Made by a program: the position numbers and the translations under genes. Under the pieces are notes generated by a model that saw only the letters and a list, made by a program, of their open reading frames with translations, was not told the DNA's origin and searched no databases. A stretch of DNA of 34,020 nucleotides from Chlamydiota bacterium (GTDB lineage: Bacteria; Chlamydiota; Chlamydiia; Chlamydiales; Criblamydiaceae), in the NCBI GenBank assembly GCA_013288845.1, contig JABDBB010000011.1, forward strand, positions 1 to 34,020. Reading direction: 5' to 3'. Positions 1 to 7,861 of the stretch are shown here, piece after piece (the first letter of the stretch is position 1; the number at the start of each line of letters is the position of its first letter).

Positions 1-656
1 AATCCCCCGGCAATATCAAAATCATTTGTGTCATCAGTCAATTGAAATTGACAGGTATAAGCAATTATGGGATCGACAGCAATAATCAGTGCTGCATGAA
101 ATGTTTTAAATCCCTTTTTTCGTGCTTTGGCAATATGCTTGCCAAAACGATGATTAGGCTGTGCAAGAAATGAGAGTGTTTGCTTATCAATGACCTGAAA
201 GCGATAATTTCCTATATCCGTTATATCGGTATCAGGATCGCTGCTGACAACAATTCCCGCTGTAATATAAGCTCCCCCATCCTCCGGACTGTACAGCGGT
301 ATGGGCAGTTGAGATAAATCAATGTTCTCACCGGTGATCACATTTTCTTGGGAAGGCCCGTTTTCGATTAAGACCGGGGGAATAGGATGATTTAGACCGT
401 TGAGGATTTTATCAAAGACATTTTCTTCCGTAGCCCCGAAAGCGATGAGTGCTTTTGACCGGGAATTATAGACTCCGCCAACCAGAGGATAAGGAGTGCC
501 GGTTTTATTAAATATGATTGCCGGTCCGGCGCGTGCAGCACTTTTACGAAGAGCTTTTCCCACTTCCAAATTCAAAGAAATAAGACGATCAACTTCAATG
601 AGCTCTCCTTTGTCGCGCAAAGCAGTTAAAAATTCTCGGAAGTCTTCGAACGGCAT
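1..656 (-). CDS. ubiD: UbiD-family prenylated-FMN decarboxylase, 3' end missing
   Basis: Read by hand from an ATG at 656-654; the frame stays open for 218 codons to the window edge, so about half of a usual 450-500 residue UbiD protein is present. The N-terminus (FREFL, then KGELIEVDR) is the usual UbiD opening, and IGNYRFQ near residues 148-154 matches the conserved (N/D)xGxYRxQ segment that helps bind prenylated FMN. UbiD enzymes remove aromatic or alpha,beta-unsaturated carboxyl groups; in ubiquinone or menaquinone synthesis they act on a polyprenylated aromatic acid and need UbiX to make the cofactor. No UbiX gene is visible here. A GGA lies about 8 nt before the start. The upstream methyltransferase is on the same strand 54 nt away, so the two may be co-transcribed. 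The family call is firm; the substrate is not known. Confidence 0.85.
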   Translation of the reverse strand, partial: MPFEDFREFLTALRDKGELIEVDRLISLNLEVGKALRKSAARAGPAIIFNKTGTPYPLVGGVYNSRSKALIAFGATEENVFDKILNGLNHPIPPVLIENGPSQENVITGENIDLSQLPIPLYSPEDGGAYITAGIVVSSDPDTDITDIGNYRFQVIDKQTLSFLAQPNHRFGKHIAKARKKGFKTFHAALIIAVDPIIAYTCQFQLTDDTNDFDIAGG

Positions 657-710
657 ATAGAATCCAAATTTTATTTGTATCCTTTAGAATCGTTAAAATG
701 GTTAAAAAAA

Positions 711-1553
711 TCAACCTTTACTTCGTTTTATGAAAAATTGAGAGACCTCTGTATAAACGGGGATGATATTCGGATCCTCTTCAAGTATTTTTAGTTGTTC
801 CATTGCGTCTAAAATTTGCTCGGATGAAGCTCTTTTTTTCTCTATAAATCCCGGGGCAAGAGATCGAATACCTAAAGATAAAATCTTCTTCTCTCTTTTT
901 TGTTTCAGTTTGGGTTGATGAGTTTGGTATACAAAGTCATACCCTTGTTCTTGTAAGTATTCATACAGCCGGCGGCCCGGTGAATGATCAGAGCCTTGAA
1001 CATCAAATTGCATATGTACAAATGTTTTCCACAGTTCATATGCTTCAGAAAACGGTTCACATCCCAAAGAATCCATATTTGATACCTCTTCAAGCACTAA
1101 AGCTCCGCCGGAAGTCAGCTTACTCATGAGTAGAGGCAATAATTTTTTGATTGACTCCCAAGGCATATGTGAAAGAACAAAACGACAATGTACTCTATCG
1201 AATTGTTCTGAAATCAAATTCAATTGTGCCACATCTAATTCTTTGAAAGTAAGATTCGGAACGGAAGCTTTTTCTTTATTTTCTAAAGCAATCGCAAGTT
1301 GAAGGGAACTTATATCCGTTGCCGTGATCTCTCCTTTCGCCCCGACCTTCTTCGCCAATTCAATTTCCAGTAAACCGACTCCACAACCTATAGTCAGGAT
1401 TTTCATTCCGGATTCTATTTTTAAAAAATCAAGGGAAGAAGGATTATACAAGTCATTTAAAATTGTTAAACGCTCTAAATCAGTTTCACCTGTACAGAGT
1501 AAGTAAGAGTCTGTTTCTATCTTTTTCGGAATTGTACTTTTAGGACATAGCAT
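711..1553 (-). CDS. class I SAM-dependent methyltransferase
   Basis: A 280-residue soluble protein with a Rossmann-fold methyltransferase core. Motif I is ILTIGCGVG (residues 52-60), the ribose-binding acidic residue is D80 in TATD, ELDVAQL around 106-112 is the adenine-contacting stretch, and CRFVLSHM followed by GGALVLEEVS supplies motifs equivalent to beta4 and beta5. The C-terminal helices end in the EVSQFFIKRS strand common in small-molecule methyltransferases. The ATG at 1553 is preceded by GGAGAGG with a suitable spacer. It lies directly upstream of the UbiD-like gene on the same strand, which makes a role in quinone or aromatic-acid metabolism thinkable. However, it does not show the signature of the quinone methyltransferase UbiE/MenG, so the substrate cannot be assigned. 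Confidence 0.8.
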   Translation of the reverse strand: MLCPKSTIPKKIETDSYLLCTGETDLERLTILNDLYNPSSLDFLKIESGMKILTIGCGVGLLEIELAKKVGAKGEITATDISSLQLAIALENKEKASVPNLTFKELDVAQLNLISEQFDRVHCRFVLSHMPWESIKKLLPLLMSKLTSGGALVLEEVSNMDSLGCEPFSEAYELWKTFVHMQFDVQGSDHSPGRRLYEYLQEQGYDFVYQTHQPKLKQKREKKILSLGIRSLAPGFIEKKRASSEQILDAMEQLKILEEDPNIIPVYTEVSQFFIKRSKG

Positions 1554-1702
1554 AGAGGACCTCTCCGTTTGAATGCTATATTTACTCCAACTTAGAATTT
1601 ATTAAAACATTTTTTTTGATTCAACGAAATTTAAGAAAAGCCATTGATTTAATACTCGAGATAATGTTAAAAAGACTTCTTAATTTAACTCCGGAGATCA
1701 AA

Positions 1703-2218
1703 ATGAGACCTGAAAAAATTACTGAACCTCCGACAAAGATAGAGTTTTATCTCGATGGTACTCATGAAGATGATTTGACAAAAACATTGACAAGAGTATT
1801 TAGATCGGCATTGATCCTTATTTATAATCATCAAAAGTTAACACCTCTGGATATACACTTCCATGCAGGGGAATTCAAGCAAAATGCAATATTTTTGATG
1901 AACATAAAGCCTAGAGGTCTCAAAGCCTTTTGTGATCTTTTAAAGACAAGAGAATTTCCGGGCTTATCCCCTTCAACGATCATCGCGACGGATTTTTTTC
2001 AAAGTATAAAAAATCAGGATGTAGTGTTTCAAAACGAAGTTCGGGACAAAATAGCTCCTATTATAATAAGAAATATTACCGAAATCAGTAGCGATTGCCT
2101 GTCGTTTGTGCCGGCAATAAGTACTTCTAGAAATGCGGCTAAGCGTGCGGAAACTCAAAAAGTATGTGAGTGGATGGCGGAGGTGATAAAAAGCAGAGGT
2201 TTATTATACGGAAATTAA
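1703..2218 (+). CDS. hypothetical protein (171 aa)
   Basis: Not recognised. The open frame extends upstream to a TTG at 1616, but the ATG at 1703 is preceded by CGGAG with a 6-nt spacer and is preferred; this gives 171 residues. The product is soluble, without signal peptide or membrane segment, mixed alpha/beta in appearance (FRSALILIYNHQ, LDIHFHAGEF, AIFLMNIKPRGLKAF). It stands alone on the plus strand between a minus-strand methyltransferase and the convergent giant repeat protein. Its TAA stop (2216-2218) overlaps the TAA of the giant gene on the opposite strand. The frame, length and ribosome binding site support a real gene; function is unknown. Confidence 0.6.
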   Translation: MRPEKITEPPTKIEFYLDGTHEDDLTKTLTRVFRSALILIYNHQKLTPLDIHFHAGEFKQNAIFLMNIKPRGLKAFCDLLKTREFPGLSPSTIIATDFFQSIKNQDVVFQNEVRDKIAPIIIRNITEISSDCLSFVPAISTSRNAAKRAETQKVCEWMAEVIKSRGLLYGN

Positions 2219-5200
2219 ACCTGAATTTCCAATCCGCTTTGTCCATGATGTAAGTCATTTTTTCGGATTCCTTCGTACATCGGACCGGAAGAAGGTGAAT
2301 AAATTCCGAAATAGAGAGGATCCTGCAATCGCGCTAAAAATACGGAAGGTTCTGTAACAGAGGAAAATCGCTCTCTTAATTCATCTGCAAGTTGTCGACT
2401 TATTTTTTCGTCATTGAGTTCATTGATCCGGCTGATATTTCGATTCAATAGATTTCTTAGAGAATGATCTCCGTCTAAAATGATTTTTTTTAGTTCATCC
2501 TGTACGATAGCTCTTCTGTTGATGTCATACTGCTCTATGTTTTGCTCTATGCGATCCCATAAAGCATTTCTAAAGGCACTTTCGTCAGTATTTACACCCG
2601 GAATATCGAGAGGTGAGGCTGTTATGGTCGGTGTATTGATTGTAATCGAATTCGCAACAGATCCGGCAACTGAAGGGGTCAGATTAAATGTATTTTGCAA
2701 AGCGGAAGCCAAAGCATCCCGACGAGAGTTTTCTGAAATTTGTATCCTGTCAAAGTTTTCCAGAAAAGAGATGAGGAGAAAGTTATTCAGTTCATCTTGT
2801 TCTGCATTATCTTCAATCACTTGATTTTGAATTAATTGGTGTTCTACCTCAGAGCGGTTGAGTTCGGACATAAGATAATTTCTTGAGACCAACTCAGCCG
2901 TCGTCTGATAAGCCAAAGTTCTTGCATTTTGAATGTCAAAATCTAAGGCACGCTGCTCTAAGTCATCCATCAAGGCCTGTGCAGTCAGATCACTTTCCGT
3001 GTCGGCATCGGTAAGATCATCATCTATTTCATCTTGCAGGTCTTCATCATCGATTTCATCATCTTGGATAATAGAATCGTTTATTTCATCATCTTCAATT
3101 GCCTGTTGGATTATATCGTCCGCAAGTTCGGCTGCCTGAATGAGTTGGTCTTCCGTAGCTGCAGCCAGGATAGCATCCCGCAAGGCACCGTCGTTGATAG
3201 CATCTGTATGAATTCTCGCCTGAAGGATTTGATCGGAAAGAATCACTTTGGGCAATAAATTGTCTTTAAAAAAAGCGTTGGAACCCAGGGCTGATACCTG
3301 ATTTAAAATTCCTCCGGCAACACCTGATCCGAATGCGTTGCTGACAACAACCAGACCATGTGAAAGTAGAGAAACGTTGAGCACGGCTGAAACTGCATCA
3401 ATGATCGGTCCCGGAGTGCGCGATCCCAGAGCCTCTCCCACTTCCCCTGAAACTGTGTCGGAGCCTACGAGTTGGAGAAGTTGTTCCAGAAATCCCAGAG
3501 CCGTAATCGGGCTGATAGGACTGTTATCAAATTTTCCTAAATTATAACTTGTAGAGGGGAACGAGATATCGGCACCTATTCTGTATAAACTCGGAGTAAA
3601 GGATGCTACGGAAACTTTGTTTAGCAATTCAAAAATCAGGCTTTGAAACAGACCCGGAGAGTTTCCGGATTGGGCTGCCTGGAATCGTGACATCACATTT
3701 CTGAACAAGTCAGTCAGCAATAAAGCTTCGAAATTGTGTGATGTGAGGCCTATGGCCATGGCAGCTGCAGCAACAGATCCGGGAGATACAGAAGGGTATA
3801 AAGCAATTCTTTGCGGCTCTCTAAAGGAGTTAGAATACTCGACCCGTTTTCCTCTTAAAAAATCCTGAAAGTCGGCAAATTTCTCTATTTTTTTCAAAAG
3901 AGCTCTCACATTGGCGAATCCCGTTCTGTTTGAGATTATTCCGTTGAACAAATTTTGTTCTGCAGTGGTCGTCATGATATTAGAGAAAGACAATTCCTCC
4001 GGTTGTAATGTAGGACCCGAGCTGCCCGGTACTAACATTGTCGGATACGTTTGATTTGTTCTGTTTGTTAAAGGTTGCGGTTGATGAGGGGTATAGCTTG
4101 ATAATGCGTAGGTGTTTCCCGAAGCTATGATAGGAAGAGGCGCAGATTGCATGGCATCTCTTAAAGGAATGTTGAAATTGGAAGGGATAACAGGCAGTCC
4201 CCAAAAAGTCAGAGAAGAGTTGGCAGCTGCGAATAGATTTCTATAATTTTGTATTTGCGTATTCAGGGAATTGATATTTCCGTTTACATTCCCCGGATCC
4301 GTTGAAATTTGTTGAATATATTCCGAGACCGCCTCTTTTAGGTCATCAGAAGTACTTGTTCCCGCATTGAAAGAGGTGATTGCTGCATTGAGTTGCTGCA
4401 GTATGCTATTTTCATAGGCGGTTCCCTGTCCCGGAGCAAGAGAGTTATTGTACGCGTTGATGGCTTGGATTAAAGGAAGGTAGACATTGTTGTTTAAGTT
4501 AGTTAAGTCACTTGAATTTCCGACTATCGAAAAATAGGTAGGAATCGAGGTTGGGGTAGTTGCGACTCTATCCGGAAAAGTTAAGTTGAATCCGACGGAA
4601 GGATATAAAGTTCTGTCACCTAAAAGAGGAGTGATCTCTCCCGGAACCGGAGAAGAGGTATCGGGAGCTTCCGGCATTTGTGCCCGAGATTGTAAACTTG
4701 CTAAAGGAAAGAAATTTAAAAAGGAGAAAGGAGAAAGAGCACTATTGATTTCAGTGAGGAGCGAAGAGACTCCGCTATTGATTGTGCCGAGAGAATTTGT
4801 ATTGAAATTCGAAATTTGTCCGTTGAGGACATTGATTCCGGTTACCGAGGTCAGGCCTAGCATTCCGCCGTTATCCAATATATTTGCGTTTGTATCGTAA
4901 ACGGAAGTCCCTAAAATATCCAAGGTATCGATTGCCTGAAAATAGAGATTCGGGTCTGTAGCCGGATTTCCCGAAGCCACATCGCTATTGAAATTGCTTA
5001 GTGCATTATTGAGACCCTGAATGATACCGTTTTCTGTTTCCGGAGCCGGTGAACTTGGATTTCCCGTCTGCATATTGTAGTTTGCAATGATCGCATTGAT
5101 GGCATTGACTGAAAGATTTCCGGCACCCGGATTGATCGATTGAATTGCCGCATTTAATAAGGCACCTAATCCGTACAGAGATTCCGGTTGCCCTGCAATA

Positions 5201-7851
5201 ATAACCTGAGAACCCGCAGGAGGAAGAGCCGTAGGCATGAGGGTAATATCCTGAAGAGAATCCAAAATTTTTAACGGACCTACTAATCCCGTGGTTCCAT
5301 ATGTATTATTGAACGATTGCGCAAAAGCATTTAAAGTCCCCGGAGGATAGTTCCCTGTCATAGGATCTGCGACTCCGACCATATTGGTCCGGAGATTGTC
5401 GATCGCCGCATTGGCATTTGTGATTTCCGTGTTTACCAAAGCCGAGTAGTTGTTATATTGATCGATTTTTTGTTGTAAGGCTACCTGGGAAAGAGGGGGA
5501 ATTTGGTTAATTGCCCCCGTTAGATCATCCGTTACAGCCTGCTGTGTAGCAGGATCAAGAAGAACATTTCCTCCGGATATCGCTATAGGAGGCATTCCTC
5601 CCGGATCGGGAAGAGTCATGGTATTGTAATTATTTAAAACGTTATCGTATACATTCGGGATTGAGCCCGCTCCCTCAAGAAGAGATTGATATCCTTGAAA
5701 GTTAGGATCTTGCGTTTGCTGAAGTGTGGTAAAGATACTGTTTTCTACAGAGGAGTTGACTGCACTTGCCTGATTAAACAGATAAAAAGCCTCTACAGTC
5801 ACTTGCGTCATCTGAGGAACCGTCGAATAATCAATCCTTTTTGGCAGCAGAGAGAATGTCGAAAGAGTAGTCGGATCGGCCCCCGGAGGAATGACCGGCG
5901 CAGAAGGCATCAGATTCCGTAACGCTTTTGCTCCGTAAGTAGGAATCGGCTCTAAATTATAATATTGACGCGTTAAATTGTTCAGGCCAATTTGTTGATT
6001 TAGATTCGCTAAATTTTGTGCAGGCGGTGCTGAGGTATCTGTGTTAAAAATATTTACCTGCGCATTTACTCCGTTTATCGCATCATCGAGTATGGCAGCC
6101 TCGTTGATATAAAAGGTGATGGCATCTTGCAAGTCGATAAGATCCTGAGAAGAGTGTGTCGTTTGCGAATTCCATGTCGCAATGGCAGAGTTTAATGTGG
6201 CAATAGCGGCATTTTCTGTTCCCGAAGCCGGACTTGTCGGATCTCCCACTGAAGTGTTGTATGTAGCGATCGAAGAATTCAATCCGGTGAAAAAGGAATT
6301 GATATCCGCATAAGGATCCGGTACCGAAGCCGGAGGATCGGTGGGGATGTCTGTTACGGGGAGAAATTGATTGATGGAGATTGTTCCGTCCGGATTCAAT
6401 ATAGGATCATAACCGGGAGGGATATCATCTATATCAAAATCATCCGGGAGTTGAACCGGATGAAATCCCCTACCTTTTATATGAGGAGCTTCGTATTGAG
6501 CAATTGTCGGATAAGGAGTTATTGCTTTCAAAAGAACAGAGCTTTGAGAAAATGCAGGCATAAGAGGTACCGGAGTCAGAATAGTCTGATCATATTGTAT
6601 TTCCGTGGGCAATAACGAATTAATAGCGGCTATTCCCGAATTGAGACGACTTCCGATCGTAGTATTGAATCCTCCGACCGCTTCCGTATTGAAATCGTTA
6701 ATGATATTATTTAGAGCCGGAACGCTCGAATTGTATGTAGAGACCGCAGCATTTAGAAGAGCGGAATTTCCGTAAGCCGGATTATTAGGATTTCCAAAAG
6801 CCGCTATGGCAGTATTCAAAGAATTTACTGCCGCCTGTTCTAAAGGAACTGCATTTAGGTTATAATTGTTAATTGCTGCATTCGCAGTGACATTTCCTCC
6901 GAAATCAGGGGCGGATAATTGAGATTGATTCAGTTCATTGTTTAGCGCTTCGAATGCATTGTATGCCGAAACAGTAATCGGAGAGGGATTGACAAGGATT
7001 CCGTTTAGTTGCGTCGTCAAAACCGGATTAGGATTTGCAAGAGGGAGCGGTACGGGCAAGAGATCTCTATGCTCTAAAGTTTGGAAAAAAGGGAGGGGAG
7101 CAAATGTTCCCGTTCCCTGATACTTAGTATTAAAAGCCTGAATCCCCGCATTGACCGATCCGGGAGGATACGTCACTGAACCGTCCGGATTTACCGTGCC
7201 TATTCCGACAGAATTATTGTATACATCGACGGCATTGTTGTAGCTGTTGATGTCATTGTTTCTTGTTGCCGCATAACTATTATAACTTGTGAGGAGAGCA
7301 TTTAAGGCGGCAATATCCGAAGGAGAGGGATTTGCTAAAAGGGCAAAATTTTGCATGGCTTGATTTAGGTTGTCGACGATTTGATTTTCAGCATCTATCT
7401 CGTTATTATCCGGACCCAGAATAAAATTAGTGATCGCATTATTCATATCGGCAGTGTCGACATTGACCCCTTGATTTATAAAATTTTTGAAATTGGGGTC
7501 TTCTACCTGCGTATCAAAAATCTGATTGGCAATTTCTGCAGACGAACCGGTTGCAGACTCGGCAGTTACTACATTTCCTTGGTAGAACCTTTTTGTAATC
7601 GCATGATTGACAATAGCGGCGTAATAGATCATCTCTTTCAGTCTGTCGATGCTGTTGTTGACGATCTTAGAATAAGTCATGATGTCTATTCGACCGGGAG
7701 GAGATAAACGCGGCACATAGTTTTCCTGCGGAGGCAGTCCCGGAAAAGATTGTAACGTTCCTACATTCGGTTTTTGGAAATTTTCCGGAATGACAATAGG
7801 AAGCCCGTTAGGATTTAGCGGATAAATACTTGGATCTATAGGAAGTACCAT
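2215..7851 (-). CDS. giant Pro/Asn-rich repeat protein (1878 aa), candidate secreted effector
   Basis: Not assigned to a family with confidence. The frame extends to an upstream ATG at 7902, but the ATG at 7851 has GAGGA 5 nt upstream, starting 1 nt after the stop of the preceding gene, and is preferred. Residues 1 to about 1280 are built from repeats: an acidic-Asn heptad-like motif (ENxIxxxLNxAI) returns six times at residues 155, 338, 546, 703, 940 and 1147, with many YN, FN and LN pairs and proline-rich linkers between. The C-terminal 600 residues are different: an Ala/Ser-rich stretch (GSVAAAAMAIGL), a strongly acidic cluster (about 1576-1618), then helical sequence. There is no Sec signal peptide and no clear membrane segment. 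The composition recalls chlamydial type III-secreted proteins of the DUF582 type (CT619-621, CT711-712), but this is recollection, not a match. It is probably co-transcribed with the 1138-aa gene upstream. Confidence 0.75.
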   Translation of the reverse strand: MVLPIDPSIYPLNPNGLPIVIPENFQKPNVGTLQSFPGLPPQENYVPRLSPPGRIDIMTYSKIVNNSIDRLKEMIYYAAIVNHAITKRFYQGNVVTAESATGSSAEIANQIFDTQVEDPNFKNFINQGVNVDTADMNNAITNFILGPDNNEIDAENQIVDNLNQAMQNFALLANPSPSDIAALNALLTSYNSYAATRNNDINSYNNAVDVYNNSVGIGTVNPDGSVTYPPGSVNAGIQAFNTKYQGTGTFAPLPFFQTLEHRDLLPVPLPLANPNPVLTTQLNGILVNPSPITVSAYNAFEALNNELNQSQLSAPDFGGNVTANAAINNYNLNAVPLEQAAVNSLNTAIAAFGNPNNPAYGNSALLNAAVSTYNSSVPALNNIINDFNTEAVGGFNTTIGSRLNSGIAAINSLLPTEIQYDQTILTPVPLMPAFSQSSVLLKAITPYPTIAQYEAPHIKGRGFHPVQLPDDFDIDDIPPGYDPILNPDGTISINQFLPVTDIPTDPPASVPDPYADINSFFTGLNSSIATYNTSVGDPTSPASGTENAAIATLNSAIATWNSQTTHSSQDLIDLQDAITFYINEAAILDDAINGVNAQVNIFNTDTSAPPAQNLANLNQQIGLNNLTRQYYNLEPIPTYGAKALRNLMPSAPVIPPGADPTTLSTFSLLPKRIDYSTVPQMTQVTVEAFYLFNQASAVNSSVENSIFTTLQQTQDPNFQGYQSLLEGAGSIPNVYDNVLNNYNTMTLPDPGGMPPIAISGGNVLLDPATQQAVTDDLTGAINQIPPLSQVALQQKIDQYNNYSALVNTEITNANAAIDNLRTNMVGVADPMTGNYPPGTLNAFAQSFNNTYGTTGLVGPLKILDSLQDITLMPTALPPAGSQVIIAGQPESLYGLGALLNAAIQSINPGAGNLSVNAINAIIANYNMQTGNPSSPAPETENGIIQGLNNALSNFNSDVASGNPATDPNLYFQAIDTLDILGTSVYDTNANILDNGGMLGLTSVTGINVLNGQISNFNTNSLGTINSGVSSLLTEINSALSPFSFLNFFPLASLQSRAQMPEAPDTSSPVPGEITPLLGDRTLYPSVGFNLTFPDRVATTPTSIPTYFSIVGNSSDLTNLNNNVYLPLIQAINAYNNSLAPGQGTAYENSILQQLNAAITSFNAGTSTSDDLKEAVSEYIQQISTDPGNVNGNINSLNTQIQNYRNLFAAANSSLTFWGLPVIPSNFNIPLRDAMQSAPLPIIASGNTYALSSYTPHQPQPLTNRTNQTYPTMLVPGSSGPTLQPEELSFSNIMTTTAEQNLFNGIISNRTGFANVRALLKKIEKFADFQDFLRGKRVEYSNSFREPQRIALYPSVSPGSVAAAAMAIGLTSHNFEALLLTDLFRNVMSRFQAAQSGNSPGLFQSLIFELLNKVSVASFTPSLYRIGADISFPSTSYNLGKFDNSPISPITALGFLEQLLQLVGSDTVSGEVGEALGSRTPGPIIDAVSAVLNVSLLSHGLVVVSNAFGSGVAGGILNQVSALGSNAFFKDNLLPKVILSDQILQARIHTDAINDGALRDAILAAATEDQLIQAAELADDIIQQAIEDDEINDSIIQDDEIDDEDLQDEIDDDLTDADTESDLTAQALMDDLEQRALDFDIQNARTLAYQTTAELVSRNYLMSELNRSEVEHQLIQNQVIEDNAEQDELNNFLLISFLENFDRIQISENSRRDALASALQNTFNLTPSVAGSVANSITINTPTITASPLDIPGVNTDESAFRNALWDRIEQNIEQYDINRRAIVQDELKKIILDGDHSLRNLLNRNISRINELNDEKISRQLADELRERFSSVTEPSVFLARLQDPLYFGIYSPSSGPMYEGIRKNDLHHGQSGLEIQV
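4411..7389 (-). repeat. six degenerate protein-level repeats within the giant gene
   Basis: Six copies of a motif E-N-x-I-x-x-x-L-N-x-A-I are encoded at 7389 (ENQIVDNLNQAM), 6840 (EQAAVNSLNTAI), 6216 (ENAAIATLNSAI), 5745 (ENSIFTTLQQTQ), 5034 (ENGIIQGLNNAL) and 4413 (ENSILQQLNAAI), given as the first base of the glutamate codon. Distances are 183, 208, 157, 237 and 207 residues. Copies at 6216 and 5034 also share a preceding YNxxxGxPxSPAxxTEN stretch. DNA identity between copies is low, so these are old repeats under protein-level selection, not recent tandem duplications. Confidence 0.7.
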
Positions 7852-7861
7852 ATATTCCTCA

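Noticed and set aside
711-1553. Menaquinone methyltransferase MenG/UbiE
   Set aside because: The SAM core is present, but the UbiE-specific signature segments and overall layout are missing.
1616-1702. Upstream TTG-initiated extension of the 171-aa hypothetical protein
   Set aside because: The TTG at 1616 has only a T-rich stretch before it, while the ATG at 1703 has CGGAG at good spacing.
4411-7389. CRISPR array or DNA-level tandem repeat in the Asn-rich region
   Set aside because: Repeats are visible only at the protein level with irregular spacing; the DNA copies differ widely.
2215-7851. Firm assignment of the giant protein to the DUF582 effector family
   Set aside because: Composition and repeat style are similar to what I recall of these proteins, but I cannot align them; it is left as a hypothesis.
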